Positions 8,623-16,270 of a DNA stretch of 64,000 nucleotides are shown piece after piece; position 1 is the first letter of the stretch, and every line of letters begins with the position of its first letter. The position numbers were made by a program, and so were the translations under genes. The DNA is taken from NCBI RefSeq assembly GCF_036763085.1, contig NZ_JBAIYU010000031.1, positions 1-64,000 of the forward strand, given 5' to 3'. Origin of the DNA: JBAIYU01 sp036763085. Lineage in GTDB: Bacteria > Bacillota > Negativicutes > DSM-1736 > Dendrosporobacteraceae. The notes beneath the pieces were generated by a model, which did not search any database, had not been told where the DNA came from, and saw nothing but the letters and a program-made list of their open reading frames with translations.

Positions 8623-8682
8623 CAATGGATGGAATAAGGATTATAATGTTTCATTCATTTTCAGCGATAAAGGAGTAGCCGT

Positions 8683-9615
8683 ATGAGAATCTTTTTAATA
8701 TATTCATTTTCCGATAAAGATGAAGTTGAAAAAATAATTAAAGAAAAAACTGCTTACTATGATAATCTGCATTTCGATAGACTAATGAATAACCATGATT
8801 TTCTGTGGAAATGCTTCGCAAAGAGAAAGATTAGTAAAGCCGATATTATATTATTTATTGTTGGAGAACATTCACACAAAAGTGGAAATATTGATTGGGA
8901 ATTACAAGAGGCGAAAAAAGCAAAAAAGAAAATCTATGCGGTTAAACTGGATATGTCTAATTTTATTTCTGATTCAAGTGATCCACTAACAATCATTACG
9001 ATGCCCGAGCTAGATAGTGTGCTATGTAATCAAGCGACGATAGATAGAAAGAGATTTGAGGAAGTTCTCTTTAATAATGAAAGTCCAACGAAAATAGTAG
9101 AGGACAGCGAAGTTAGAAAAGTTGTTTTAGAAGAGTACAAACTTTTACTTCAGACGTCTGAATCGCTTATTGCAAGAAGACAGACTACAAATACATTTTT
9201 TTTGACAGCAAACGGTGCTTTATTATCACTTTCTGGAGTAATCATGGGTTTTAAACCGATGAACAACTATACTTTTATATACCCGCTCATGATAGCTATT
9301 GTAGGCATGTTATTATGTATTTCATGGAGGAGCCTAATAGTTTCCTATGGCCAATTAAATAAGGGGAAATTTGCGGTTCTAAATACTATTGAAAAATATT
9401 TGCCAGTAGCTATTTTCTCAGCAGAATGGGTAGCGCTAGGAGAGGGAAAAAGTAAATCTAAGTACAAATCCTTTACAAGCTCAGAAAAAGATGTACCTTT
9501 ATTGTTTTTATTATGCTATGGGTTCGTTCTTCTAGTGTATTTTTACGAGATGAGCTTTGTAAAAAATGGGGTCAGTTGGATCTGCGAAGAGTTTATGATG
9601 TTAGTAAGTAAATAA
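8683..9615 (+). CDS. TIR-like domain fused to a multi-pass membrane domain (RipA-like)
   Basis: 310 aa. Residues 1-130 look like a compact TIR/ThsB-like domain (MRIFLIYSFSDKDEVEKII, KADIILFIVG, NIDWELQEAKKAKKKIYAV) with a candidate catalytic Glu73 in the WEL motif. Residues 145-310 carry three predicted membrane helices (about 172-190, 197-215, 271-288) and a conserved-looking loop WRSLIVSYGQLNKGKF...EKYLP...EW.ALGEGK that resembles the RipA octameric membrane protein family. ATG at 8683 with AAAGGAG; TATAAT at about 8642. Likely a membrane-acting effector whose TIR part senses or makes a nucleotide signal; function is inferred. Confidence 0.6.
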   Translation: MRIFLIYSFSDKDEVEKIIKEKTAYYDNLHFDRLMNNHDFLWKCFAKRKISKADIILFIVGEHSHKSGNIDWELQEAKKAKKKIYAVKLDMSNFISDSSDPLTIITMPELDSVLCNQATIDRKRFEEVLFNNESPTKIVEDSEVRKVVLEEYKLLLQTSESLIARRQTTNTFFLTANGALLSLSGVIMGFKPMNNYTFIYPLMIAIVGMLLCISWRSLIVSYGQLNKGKFAVLNTIEKYLPVAIFSAEWVALGEGKSKSKYKSFTSSEKDVPLLFLLCYGFVLLVYFYEMSFVKNGVSWICEEFMMLVSK

Positions 9616-9635
9616 TGCGGCCCAATGCAGTATAA

Positions 9636-9655
9636 CCTCGATAATGTTATTGAGG
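9636..9655. promoter_or_regulatory. 20-bp imperfect palindrome upstream of the HEPN-like gene
   Basis: CCTCGATAAT/GTTATTGAGG forms a nearly perfect dyad in the 70-bp gap before the 9687 gene. It has no T-run, so it is not an intrinsic terminator; an operator is possible. Confidence 0.3.
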
Positions 9656-9686
9656 GAAATGTTCAACAAAAAGGATGTGTTTTGGT

Positions 9687-11048
9687 ATGTTTTTGAGCAG
9701 TTTTCCAAAAGAATATGTCGGAAAAGAGTTTGAAATAGATTGTGTTGATATTGAAATTCGAGGCTCTGAGGATTTTACGCCTTCTATATTTAAGGGGTCA
9801 GGGATAATCCGTGGAGATAAAAATGGCCGGTTAAGATTTAAGGTATATAACCAGCTTCAGGTTGATAAAAAGATGTTTGATTATCTTAAGCTGCTTAAAG
9901 AGAGTAACGATCCTAATGAAAAGATATGTAGATTAAAAATACTTGCTTATGACGGAACAGAGTGGAGTGGTGGTTGGACGATACCAGAGGTGATTTTGTA
10001 TCAATCTCCGTATTTAAAGATTGAAGGTGAGCTTGACCAGTTGACAACTCGCGTTACCAAATTAAAAGGGGACACAACTAGGAACACGACTGAGTTGGTC
10101 TTCTCAGAATATCCTGATTTGCCGTTTACCGGCTCTATTAAGGTACAAAGAATACGTGGTGACGAGGTTATCTCAACCAGCTATGGAAAAGACCATCACG
10201 AGGTTAAATTTGAAGATACGATAATTTTATTTCGAGAGAGTTTTGATAAATCCCGGCTTCATATAGAGGCTGGTAATACAGATGGCTTTACGCCGCCCTT
10301 TGTTGAGACATGGATTATGGAAGCTTTAATTTTTGTCACAGCGCGAATGCTTCATCCACGCATGGTAATAAGGCATTTTGAAAAGGATGCTCTTGTGATT
10401 TTAAAATCTACGCCGCAAAATGTTTTGAGTGGAATGCTACCACCCTTTAGTAGAACACCTGAAACTGAAGATGCATTTTGGCATGCGTTTTGCGCGTACT
10501 TATCTAAATGTAAGGAAACGCAACAGTTTGAACTGCTTGAACTAACGAGGGGATTTTATGAGTTGTGTTTAGCAAGTAAAGGGACGTTACAAGGCTTCTT
10601 AATTTCGTTGTCTCTTTATATAGAGTACTGTATAAATCTAATGTTTTCATCTTCAAAGAGTGGGTCTAAAGAAGATAATGAATATAAGATGAAAGTTAAA
10701 AATCTTATTCAGTACGTAGATGAGTGGAACCTCGACGATGATATTCGAAATAGAGCCAAAGGGTTATTGACAATGCTCAATACGCCATCTCTATCAAAAC
10801 AGATGGATATATTGATCGAGCAAAAGGTGATAACCAAAACACATAAAAAAGTGTGGCAGAATGCTAGACCGTATCTTGCACATGGCAATATTATTGATTT
10901 CACTAAAGAAGAGGAGTTTTGGCATATAAGAAACTATCTTATTTCAATGGTTTACCGATTGATGTTTAAGATTATTGGCTACAGGGGTATCGTCACGGAC
11001 TATAATGGGAAAGAGTTTAATTACTGTATATATGAATGGCGTGAATAG
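9687..11048 (+). CDS. ApeA-like / HEPN-domain defence protein (candidate RNase)
   Basis: 453 aa. The N-terminal 200 residues are beta-rich (GSGIIRGDKNGRLRFKVYNQ), with the look of the ApeA N-terminal domain. The C-terminal 180 residues are helical (CLASKGTLQGFLISLSLYIE... ) and contain R394-PYLA-H399 in NARPYLAHGN, an R-x4-H motif that is the active-site signature of HEPN ribonucleases. ATG at 9687 preferred over GTG at 9675, which is too close to AAAAAGG. ApeA proteins abort phage infection by cutting tRNA; this protein sits beside TIR and DUF2971 genes on a mobile element, which supports a defence role. Domain names are from pattern recognition only. Confidence 0.55.
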   Translation: MFLSSFPKEYVGKEFEIDCVDIEIRGSEDFTPSIFKGSGIIRGDKNGRLRFKVYNQLQVDKKMFDYLKLLKESNDPNEKICRLKILAYDGTEWSGGWTIPEVILYQSPYLKIEGELDQLTTRVTKLKGDTTRNTTELVFSEYPDLPFTGSIKVQRIRGDEVISTSYGKDHHEVKFEDTIILFRESFDKSRLHIEAGNTDGFTPPFVETWIMEALIFVTARMLHPRMVIRHFEKDALVILKSTPQNVLSGMLPPFSRTPETEDAFWHAFCAYLSKCKETQQFELLELTRGFYELCLASKGTLQGFLISLSLYIEYCINLMFSSSKSGSKEDNEYKMKVKNLIQYVDEWNLDDDIRNRAKGLLTMLNTPSLSKQMDILIEQKVITKTHKKVWQNARPYLAHGNIIDFTKEEEFWHIRNYLISMVYRLMFKIIGYRGIVTDYNGKEFNYCIYEWRE

Positions 11049-11093
11049 TGCATTTCTAAGTACTCTTTTTGCCATGTTAAAGGGTGGAAAATA

Positions 11094-12470
11094 ATGTATA
11101 GATTTCGTAGTATTGAACATTTGATAGGTAAATATCAAGAATTAGAGAAGCAACAAATTTACTTTGCAGCCTTGGATGAATTAAACGATCCAATGGAAGG
11201 AACTCGGCGTTATTTCTGGAAGGGAGATAAAATTATTTGGATTAATTTATTGAAACACTATCTTCTATGTTTAGAACATGCGGTTTTGATATCCAGATTA
11301 TTAGATGACAATAAAACTATTTCTAAAAAAGATATCCCAATATATAAAAGTATAGAAAATTTACCTACAGAAATTTACAAAGAACGTATTCTGAAGATAT
11401 ACAATCAATTTTTTGCAGATAGCTTTGTGCAAGCATATATCCAATTTATTACTGAAAATCCAAATAAAATTTATACTGAAGAGATCTATGTTCATCTTAA
11501 GATACTATCTGGTATAGCTCTAAACTCTATTTTTAAAATAGATATTGAAAGTGGTTATTTACCTAGTGGTGAAAAAGAACATTTAAAAGTGATGCGACAA
11601 CGAAATATAGATTCGACCTTTCCTAATGTATGGAAAGATATGGATGAATCCCAATATATTCAGTATATGGAATTACTACATGATGTATTGAAGACTTGGG
11701 ACAGTAAGTTGCTTCAAGAAGTTAAGGATTCACCGAAGATACAAAGCATATACATTGAGTTTCCCCAAATGTATTTGGATTCGATTGTAGAATTAACGTA
11801 TCCAAAAGCTTATGTAGCCTGTTTTATGGATAACTGTTTAAATTCATCTATCTGGGGAACCTACGGAGCTAATCATACAGGTGTTTGTTTAAAATTTAAA
11901 ACTGATGAGAATATACCATTGTTAAAATTAAAAGCGATAACTGGTTATAGTTCGCAAGGCAACATCTATAAATACAAGGATTTTTCTTTACAACAGATTG
12001 AGTACTGTGCGAACTTTGAAGAATTAGACTTTTTTAGGAATTTGGGGCGTTTACCTATACAACAATTAAGAGAACAGTGGTATCAAAACGACGATAGTGA
12101 ATTGAGCATCTGTGCCGAGAAAGTATTTCTTCACGAGGCTGAATGGAGAAGTCAGTATTGGAGTAATTACAATGGTGCCTATTTAAAAAAACTACCAGCA
12201 TGGTCTCATGAAAGGGAATATCGTATTATACTAAGCAGTGTACTTGACTCTTATGAAGATCCAAAGGATAGATTGCTAGAATATAGATTTGAGGATCTCG
12301 AGGCAATTATATTTGGAATGAAAACTCCCAAAGAAGCGAGAATAAAAATAATAGATATAATTCAAAGAAAGTGTAAAGAATTTGGAAGAAATCAATTTGA
12401 TTTTTATGAGATGGCGTATTCTAATAGCAAGAATGAACTGTATTATAGAAAGCTTCTATCTACTAATTAG
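11094..12470 (+). CDS. DUF2971 domain protein
   Basis: 458 aa. Typical DUF2971 features: MYRFRSIEHLIGKY with FAALDELNDPMEGTRR at the N terminus, a central AYVACFMDNCLNSSIWGTYG followed by GVCLKFKT, and a C-terminal SHEREYRIIL with LEAIIFGMKT. The family is uncharacterised but recurrent in phage-defence islands. ATG at 11094 with AAAGGGTGG upstream, 45 bp after the HEPN-like stop, so the two may be co-transcribed. The central 200-residue helical insertion (about 55-230) is longer than in most relatives I know. Function unknown. Confidence 0.65.
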   Translation: MYRFRSIEHLIGKYQELEKQQIYFAALDELNDPMEGTRRYFWKGDKIIWINLLKHYLLCLEHAVLISRLLDDNKTISKKDIPIYKSIENLPTEIYKERILKIYNQFFADSFVQAYIQFITENPNKIYTEEIYVHLKILSGIALNSIFKIDIESGYLPSGEKEHLKVMRQRNIDSTFPNVWKDMDESQYIQYMELLHDVLKTWDSKLLQEVKDSPKIQSIYIEFPQMYLDSIVELTYPKAYVACFMDNCLNSSIWGTYGANHTGVCLKFKTDENIPLLKLKAITGYSSQGNIYKYKDFSLQQIEYCANFEELDFFRNLGRLPIQQLREQWYQNDDSELSICAEKVFLHEAEWRSQYWSNYNGAYLKKLPAWSHEREYRIILSSVLDSYEDPKDRLLEYRFEDLEAIIFGMKTPKEARIKIIDIIQRKCKEFGRNQFDFYEMAYSNSKNELYYRKLLSTN

Positions 12471-12561
12471 GCGTAAGTGAAGGTGTTCTATAGAAATAAC
12501 CACAATCTGGTGAAAACAATTTTAAACTAGCTTATAAGCGGTGTAACTTGAGGTGATACTA

Positions 12562-12879
12562 ATGCAAAAAGTAAAGGTAGAACATAGTTTTCCTTTTTTA
12601 AGGACCGTGTTTATCGGTGGTCTTTGCTTCTTAATTCTGATTATTGGTGTTTCCCTAGTAGATTATTATTATACTAGCCATGCATACAAACATCAGGAGG
12701 AAGTCACCTATACACAATTTTTAAAACAAGTTGATGAACAAAAGGTGTCACGGGTAGCAATTGAACACAACAAAATGATTGGCGTATTAAAAAATGGACA
12801 AGTTATTTCTACGAACGTTCCCGTTTCCGTCGACCTTATTGAAAAATTGAAAAAGAATAACGTTGAATATCAATTTTAA
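12562..12879 (+). CDS. Orphan FtsH extracellular-domain membrane protein
   Basis: 105 aa. One membrane helix (about residues 14-36) followed by an FtsH_ext domain: VTYTQFLKQVDEQKVSRVAI, then GVLKNGQVISTNVP and a C-terminal LIEKLKKNNVEYQF. There is no AAA+ or zinc-protease domain and the sequence ends with a normal TAA, so this is not a truncated reading frame in the usual sense. ATG at 12562 with GAGGTG; the in-frame GTG at 12553 is part of that site. It is the last gene before the attachment site. FtsH oligomerises partly through this domain, so the protein could sit in, or block, host FtsH hexamers; that is inference. Confidence 0.75.
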   Translation: MQKVKVEHSFPFLRTVFIGGLCFLILIIGVSLVDYYYTSHAYKHQEEVTYTQFLKQVDEQKVSRVAIEHNKMIGVLKNGQVISTNVPVSVDLIEKLKKNNVEYQF

Positions 12880-13048
12880 TCCACCTTAGGCGTATTCTTT
12901 TTTGAGATGGGGGAAGGCAAATAGGAAGGCAATACAGCATGTATTGGATAGAAATTCATGGACTGTATATAAAAGATAAAAGGCAGAAATGCTTGAATTT
13001 ATTGAGTAAAAGGTAGTCAATAGATGCTGTAAAAATGCCATTTTTGGA

Positions 13049-13093
13049 TTCCCAAGCCGTGGGTCGCGAGTTCGAATCTCGTTGCCCGCTCCA
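13049..13093 (+). other. Attachment site: 3' fragment of tRNA-Gly(CCC)
   Basis: The 45 bases start in an anticodon loop (TT-CCC-AA), continue through the anticodon 3' arm GCCGT, variable loop GGGTC, T-arm GCGAG-TTCGAAT-CTCGT, acceptor 3' strand TGCCCGC, discriminator T and CCA. The upstream bases cannot form the missing anticodon 5' arm, D-arm or acceptor 5' strand, so it is not a complete tRNA. This is what remains at the far end after integration into the 3' half of a tRNA gene, whose intact copy should lie left of the window. Confidence 0.88.
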
Positions 13094-13103
13094 TAAAAAT
13101 TAG

Positions 13104-13134
13104 AACCTTCTAGCGTTTGCTAGAAGGTTTTTTT
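13104..13134 (+). terminator. Terminator of the original tRNA-Gly gene
   Basis: Perfect 11-bp stem AACCTTCTAGC/GCTAGAAGGTT with a GTTT loop and seven T, 10 bp after the CCA end. It was probably the tRNA gene's terminator before integration. Confidence 0.85.
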
Positions 13135-13291
13135 AGTAGGAAAGAAAGACAATTTAGTTTTCAAATTATAGCCTAGTCTCATTATGAAAAGCGCCTTGCA
13201 GCTATTTTTGACTAATCTTGCTTCTGAGCATCTGTATGCTTAGGTAAAGGTTTAGCCATAGCTTGCAACGACTACTCCTGCTAACGAGATC

Positions 13292-13920
13292 TTATAGCTC
13301 TTTTTGGCATTTTACCATTATAAATTTAAATGGAGGTTTATTCTGCATATCCTTATGCGGCTCAACAATCTCTGAAAATTCTATCAGTCCATAGTTTCCA
13401 AATTCTTGTTTTATCGAGTCAGAATCATAAAAGAACATTTTTACCCCTTCCAACACCTCGAAATAGTCTTTGCCCAGTTGTTTGCCCTTTCCAAACATTG
13501 GGGCCTCTTTTGAAATAGTAGTAAAAATCATGTATCCGTTTGGTTTTAACTGACTATAGCAATCTTTAATAAATTTCTTTCTCTCGTTATCATTCAATAA
13601 GTGAATAAGTGCGTAGCAAAATATACCGTCATAAAGTTTGTTATCAAAGGGCATCTCAGTTACTGAACCTTGATAGATATTAATATCGATGCCATTTTGT
13701 CTTGCCAAATTAATTGCTGTTTTTGAAATTTCGATGCCTGTAACATTAATTCCGTTGTCAATAAAAACTTTTCATTTCTGCCATATCCAATACCCGGTAT
13801 TAATATGTCTTTGACTTTCTTTTCAAGAAAAAAGTCTTTTGTCAAGATTGCTGAGTCGGAAGGTTCAAATCCCCACATTGTTTGGTTTTCTATAAAACTT
13901 GACTCCCAGAATTCTGCCAT
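13292..13920 (-). pseudogene. Class I SAM-dependent methyltransferase, frameshifted
   Basis: Two overlapping frames together make one methyltransferase of about 210 aa. The N-terminal part (from ATG 13920 with AAGGAG) runs MAEFWESSFIENQTMWGFEP to the SAM motif ILIPGIGYGRNEK, then shifts frame near 13770. The other frame continues VFIDNGINVTGIEISKTAI, QNGIDINIYQGSVTEMPF, YDGIFCYALIHLL and a normal C terminus ending MVKCQKEL. A one-base deletion in the GAAAAGTTTTTATT stretch explains the break. It may be a recent pseudogene or a sequencing error; the rest is free of stops, which argues for either a young event or an error. Confidence 0.8.
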
Positions 13921-14037
13921 AACTCTATCTCCTTAAATATATTAAGCATAGACAATTATATCAGTTCTTGACTCATAATTATCATTAGGTTGAATATTGA
14001 TTTTTTCACTCGTGTCCTACTTAGTGGTTCATACAAT

Positions 14038-14496
14038 CTAACTTGCATCTTTCTCTTTTAGCTTTCTGATTATACTCAAATTCCATGCTAGTATTAAATA
14101 AATAAAAGGATAACATAAAGCAGAATACCACAAGGTCCATCCATTATAGTAAAAGTAGCCCGATTTTATCGATGCCCACTCAAAAAACACAGTAAAAACA
14201 CACCATCCTGCAACATAAACTAATTTTTTTAGAAATGATGTGCGGTACGGGTAATAATTCAAAAAGATAATGTTAGCGGATGGATAAATACTTATAGCGA
14301 CAACAAAAGTCTGCCATTCAAGCCCAGGCTTAAAATAACCATATAAGTTATATTTAAGATCTAAGAATTTATCTGCTATTACCGCAAATAATAATGCGAA
14401 CAAAGATGATGAATACATCTCCAACTTAGTTAGGCGTTTAGGTATGAAATAGGCAGTCACATTGAAAATAAGAATTGAAACTATTAGAAATATCAT
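14038..14496 (-). CDS. CBO0543-family integral membrane protein
   Basis: 152 aa with about five predicted membrane helices. The segments ISIYPSANIIFLNYYPY, GWCVFTVFFEWASIKSGYF and YYNGWTLWYSALCYPFIYL match the CBO0543 family of clostridia and bacilli, whose role is unknown. ATG at 14496 is chosen because GGAGG lies 4 bases upstream; an in-frame start at 14550 adds 18 unlikely residues. Single gene between the methyltransferase pseudogene and the trp promoter, transcribed away from trp. Confidence 0.75.
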   Translation of the reverse strand: MIFLIVSILIFNVTAYFIPKRLTKLEMYSSSLFALLFAVIADKFLDLKYNLYGYFKPGLEWQTFVVAISIYPSANIIFLNYYPYRTSFLKKLVYVAGWCVFTVFFEWASIKSGYFYYNGWTLWYSALCYPFIYLILAWNLSIIRKLKEKDAS

Positions 14497-14709
14497 ATGC
14501 CCTCCGAAGTGGAGAATGAAAGTTGATTCTAATTTAGTATGGCATAACATACTTAGACTTATTTAGTAGTTTTCCAAGGTAAAAGTAAATTAATAAAAGG
14601 GTCTCTTTAAGCTGGATTAAAGACCAAACGCACTATCTTGTTTTGCTTATCGTATCAGCCGTAAGTTTATTCCCTATGAAATTTCAAAAAAATATTTCAG
14701 AAAATCATA

Positions 14710-14738
14710 TTGACAACACTAATTGGGGAGATTAAAAT
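14710..14738 (+). promoter_or_regulatory. Sigma-A type promoter of the trp operon
   Basis: TTGACA (14710-14715), 17-bp spacer, TAAAAT (14733-14738). It is the best match to a housekeeping promoter in the window and lies just before the T-box leader. The 14551-14709 stretch upstream holds no gene that I can see. Confidence 0.85.
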
Positions 14739-14744
14739 AAAACC

Positions 14745-15036
14745 AAGTTGATAGTGTAAAAAGCTGTGAGCGGGACGAGTACATATGTACACTTTAGAAC
14801 AGCGAGTCGGTGACCGGGAGACCGGAGGTGTGATGGCCGACCTAGAGAGCATATCGAATGGACCCGTGAGTGCTTCCCGAAAGTATTAAATTACGAGTAG
14901 GCTGAGCCGGCTGCCACCGTTATTGGGCTAGGGTATCGGATTACGTCCCGTACCTGAAAAAAGGGAAAGCATTAGCTTTCTAAATTTGGGTGGTATCGCG
15001 AACCAGTTCGCCCCTTACGGGTGGAGTGGTTTTTTT
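14745..15036 (+). promoter_or_regulatory. T-box leader (Trp specifier) with first antiterminator/terminator
   Basis: Stem I begins near AGCTGTGAGCGGGACGAG and closes around 14880 (CCCGAAAG). The specifier loop shows GAATGGACC with the Trp codon TGG at 14859-14861, in the usual position. The conserved T-box sequence GGGTGGTATCGCG is at 14988-15000, followed by a terminator stem (ACCAGTTCGCCCC with GGGTGGAGTGGT) and seven T ending near 15036. Uncharged tRNA-Trp would pair with TGG in the specifier and with the T-box bulge, favouring the antiterminator and trp expression. Confidence 0.92.
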
Positions 15037-15060
15037 GTTTTACCCGGCCAAATTTTAGAA

Positions 15061-15130
15061 GCTGATATTTCCGAATTAGGGTGGTACCGCGACCATTTCG
15101 CCCCTTACTAGGGCGAAGTGGTTTTTTTTA
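15061..15130 (+). promoter_or_regulatory. Second T-box antiterminator/terminator module without its own stem I
   Basis: A second T-box motif (AGGGTGGTACCGCGA, 15078-15092) is followed by a perfect 12-bp terminator stem (15092-15103 with 15111-15122) and eight T. It is clearly a duplicate of the preceding module: TTCGCCCCTTAC and GTGGTTTTTTT are shared. Only about 40 bases separate it from the first terminator, too few for a stem I or a specifier loop. Confidence 0.85.
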
Positions 15131-15206
15131 TACGATTTTTTAAATAAATAGGCAGTTGAGAGCTTCCATCTTCGCCAAAGACTCGGCGCAAACGTGTTTA
15201 CTTTAT
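15129..15206 (+). repeat. Dispersed structured repeat, copy in the trp leader
   Basis: Shares TATACGAT at its 5' end and ACTCGGCGCAAACGTGTTTA with CTTTA at its 3' end with copies at 23884, 30151 and 44250. Its middle is the most diverged. It lies between the second T-box terminator and the trpD ribosome binding site, so it is transcribed as part of the trp leader. Confidence 0.6.
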
Positions 15207-15235
15207 ACTTTAAAACGAACATTAGGAGGGTGACT

Positions 15236-16270
15236 ATGTTAAAAGGATATCTTAATCAGGTTATATCTGGTCAGCATCTTACCCGGGAGCAAGCCGGTCA
15301 GGCTATGGACATTATAATGTCAGGCCAAGCTAGCGAAGCACAGATAGGAGCTTTCCTAACTGCCTTAAAACTAAAGGGTGAAACAAGCTGCGAAATTACT
15401 GGTTTTGCCGAATCAATGCGACAGCATGCTGAGAATATTGAATGTCGTCAACATAGACTTATAGACACATGCGGCACAGGCGGAGACAGCAAGGGCACAT
15501 TCAACGTATCGACAACAGTAGCCTTTGTTTTAGCAGGAGCTGGTTTGGCGGTAGCAAAACATGGAAACCGTAGCGTCTCAAGTTCCTGTGGCAGTGCAGA
15601 TGTTTTAACAGCCTTAGGGGTAAATGTTGAACTAGATCCCAAGATGGCGGCAGCGGCGATAGACGAAATCAACGTCGGCTTCCTCTTTGCTCCAACTTTC
15701 CACAAGGCTATGAAATATGCCGCTAAACCTCGGAAAGACCTAGGTTTTCGGACAGTATTTAATATCCTCGGGCCATTATCAAATCCTGCAAAAGCAAGCT
15801 GTCAACTGATCGGAGTTTATGACAAAGCATTAACCGAAAAAGTTGCAGGTGCTTTGATAGGTTTAGGTGTAGATAGGGCTATGGTTGTTCACAGTTTTGA
15901 TGGCATGGATGAAATATCAACGGCAGCTCCAACACAGGTTACGGAAGTCCAAGATGGACAGTTAAACACTTATGTACTAAATCCAGAAGAGTATGGCTTT
16001 ACCGCAAATTCAATAGATGACTATATTGGCGGAACACCTGAGGAGAATGCCCAGATTGTATTAAAAATTCTGCAAGGCGAACCTGGCCCCAAACGTGATA
16101 TTGTGTTGATAAATTCTGCGGCGGCACTATTCATATCTGGAAAGGCTGCAACTCTCAAGGCTGGTATAGATATCGCGGCTGAAAGCATTGACAGCGGAAA
16201 AGCGCTTGCAAAACTGATAGAGCTTAGAAAGTTCAGCAGCGTGAGAGAGGATGAAATACTATTATCATAA
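15236..16270 (+). CDS. trpD: Anthranilate phosphoribosyltransferase
   Basis: 344 aa, normal for the family. It joins anthranilate to PRPP, the second step of the Trp branch. Visible motifs: DTCGTGGDSKGTFNVST (PRPP/pyrophosphate loop), KHGNRSVSSSCGSADVLTAL, and PRKDLGFRTVFNILGPLSNP. ATG at 15236 with AGGAGGG; the longer frame from 15194 falls in the repeat and is rejected. First gene of the operon, under T-box control. It ends in ATTATCATAA, which overlaps the trpF start. It is a stand-alone TrpD, not fused to TrpG. Confidence 0.96.
   Translation: MLKGYLNQVISGQHLTREQAGQAMDIIMSGQASEAQIGAFLTALKLKGETSCEITGFAESMRQHAENIECRQHRLIDTCGTGGDSKGTFNVSTTVAFVLAGAGLAVAKHGNRSVSSSCGSADVLTALGVNVELDPKMAAAAIDEINVGFLFAPTFHKAMKYAAKPRKDLGFRTVFNILGPLSNPAKASCQLIGVYDKALTEKVAGALIGLGVDRAMVVHSFDGMDEISTAAPTQVTEVQDGQLNTYVLNPEEYGFTANSIDDYIGGTPEENAQIVLKILQGEPGPKRDIVLINSAAALFISGKAATLKAGIDIAAESIDSGKALAKLIELRKFSSVREDEILLS

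Larger units (their letters stand above)
1..13093. mobile_element. Integrative mobilizable element integrated in tRNA-Gly(CCC); left end at or beyond window start
   Basis: Contains repressor, excisionase-like gene, MobC-like protein, type IV coupling protein, MobF relaxase and tyrosine integrase in one cluster, followed by about 4.7 kb of cargo and a 45-bp 3' fragment of tRNA-Gly at 13049-13093. No VirB4/VirB6-type mating-pore gene is visible, so it is classed as mobilizable rather than self-transmissible. The left attachment site (expected to include the complete tRNA gene) is not in the window, so the left boundary is unknown. The integrase is not next to the attachment fragment: cargo sits between them. 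Confidence 0.8.

Noticed and set aside
13021..13093. Possible complete tRNA gene
   Set aside because: The acceptor 5' strand, D-arm and anticodon 5' arm are missing; only the half from the anticodon loop onward is present, so it is an attachment-site copy.
13660..13920. Two separate small genes on the minus strand
   Set aside because: Joined by one added base they give a continuous methyltransferase, so they are one broken gene.
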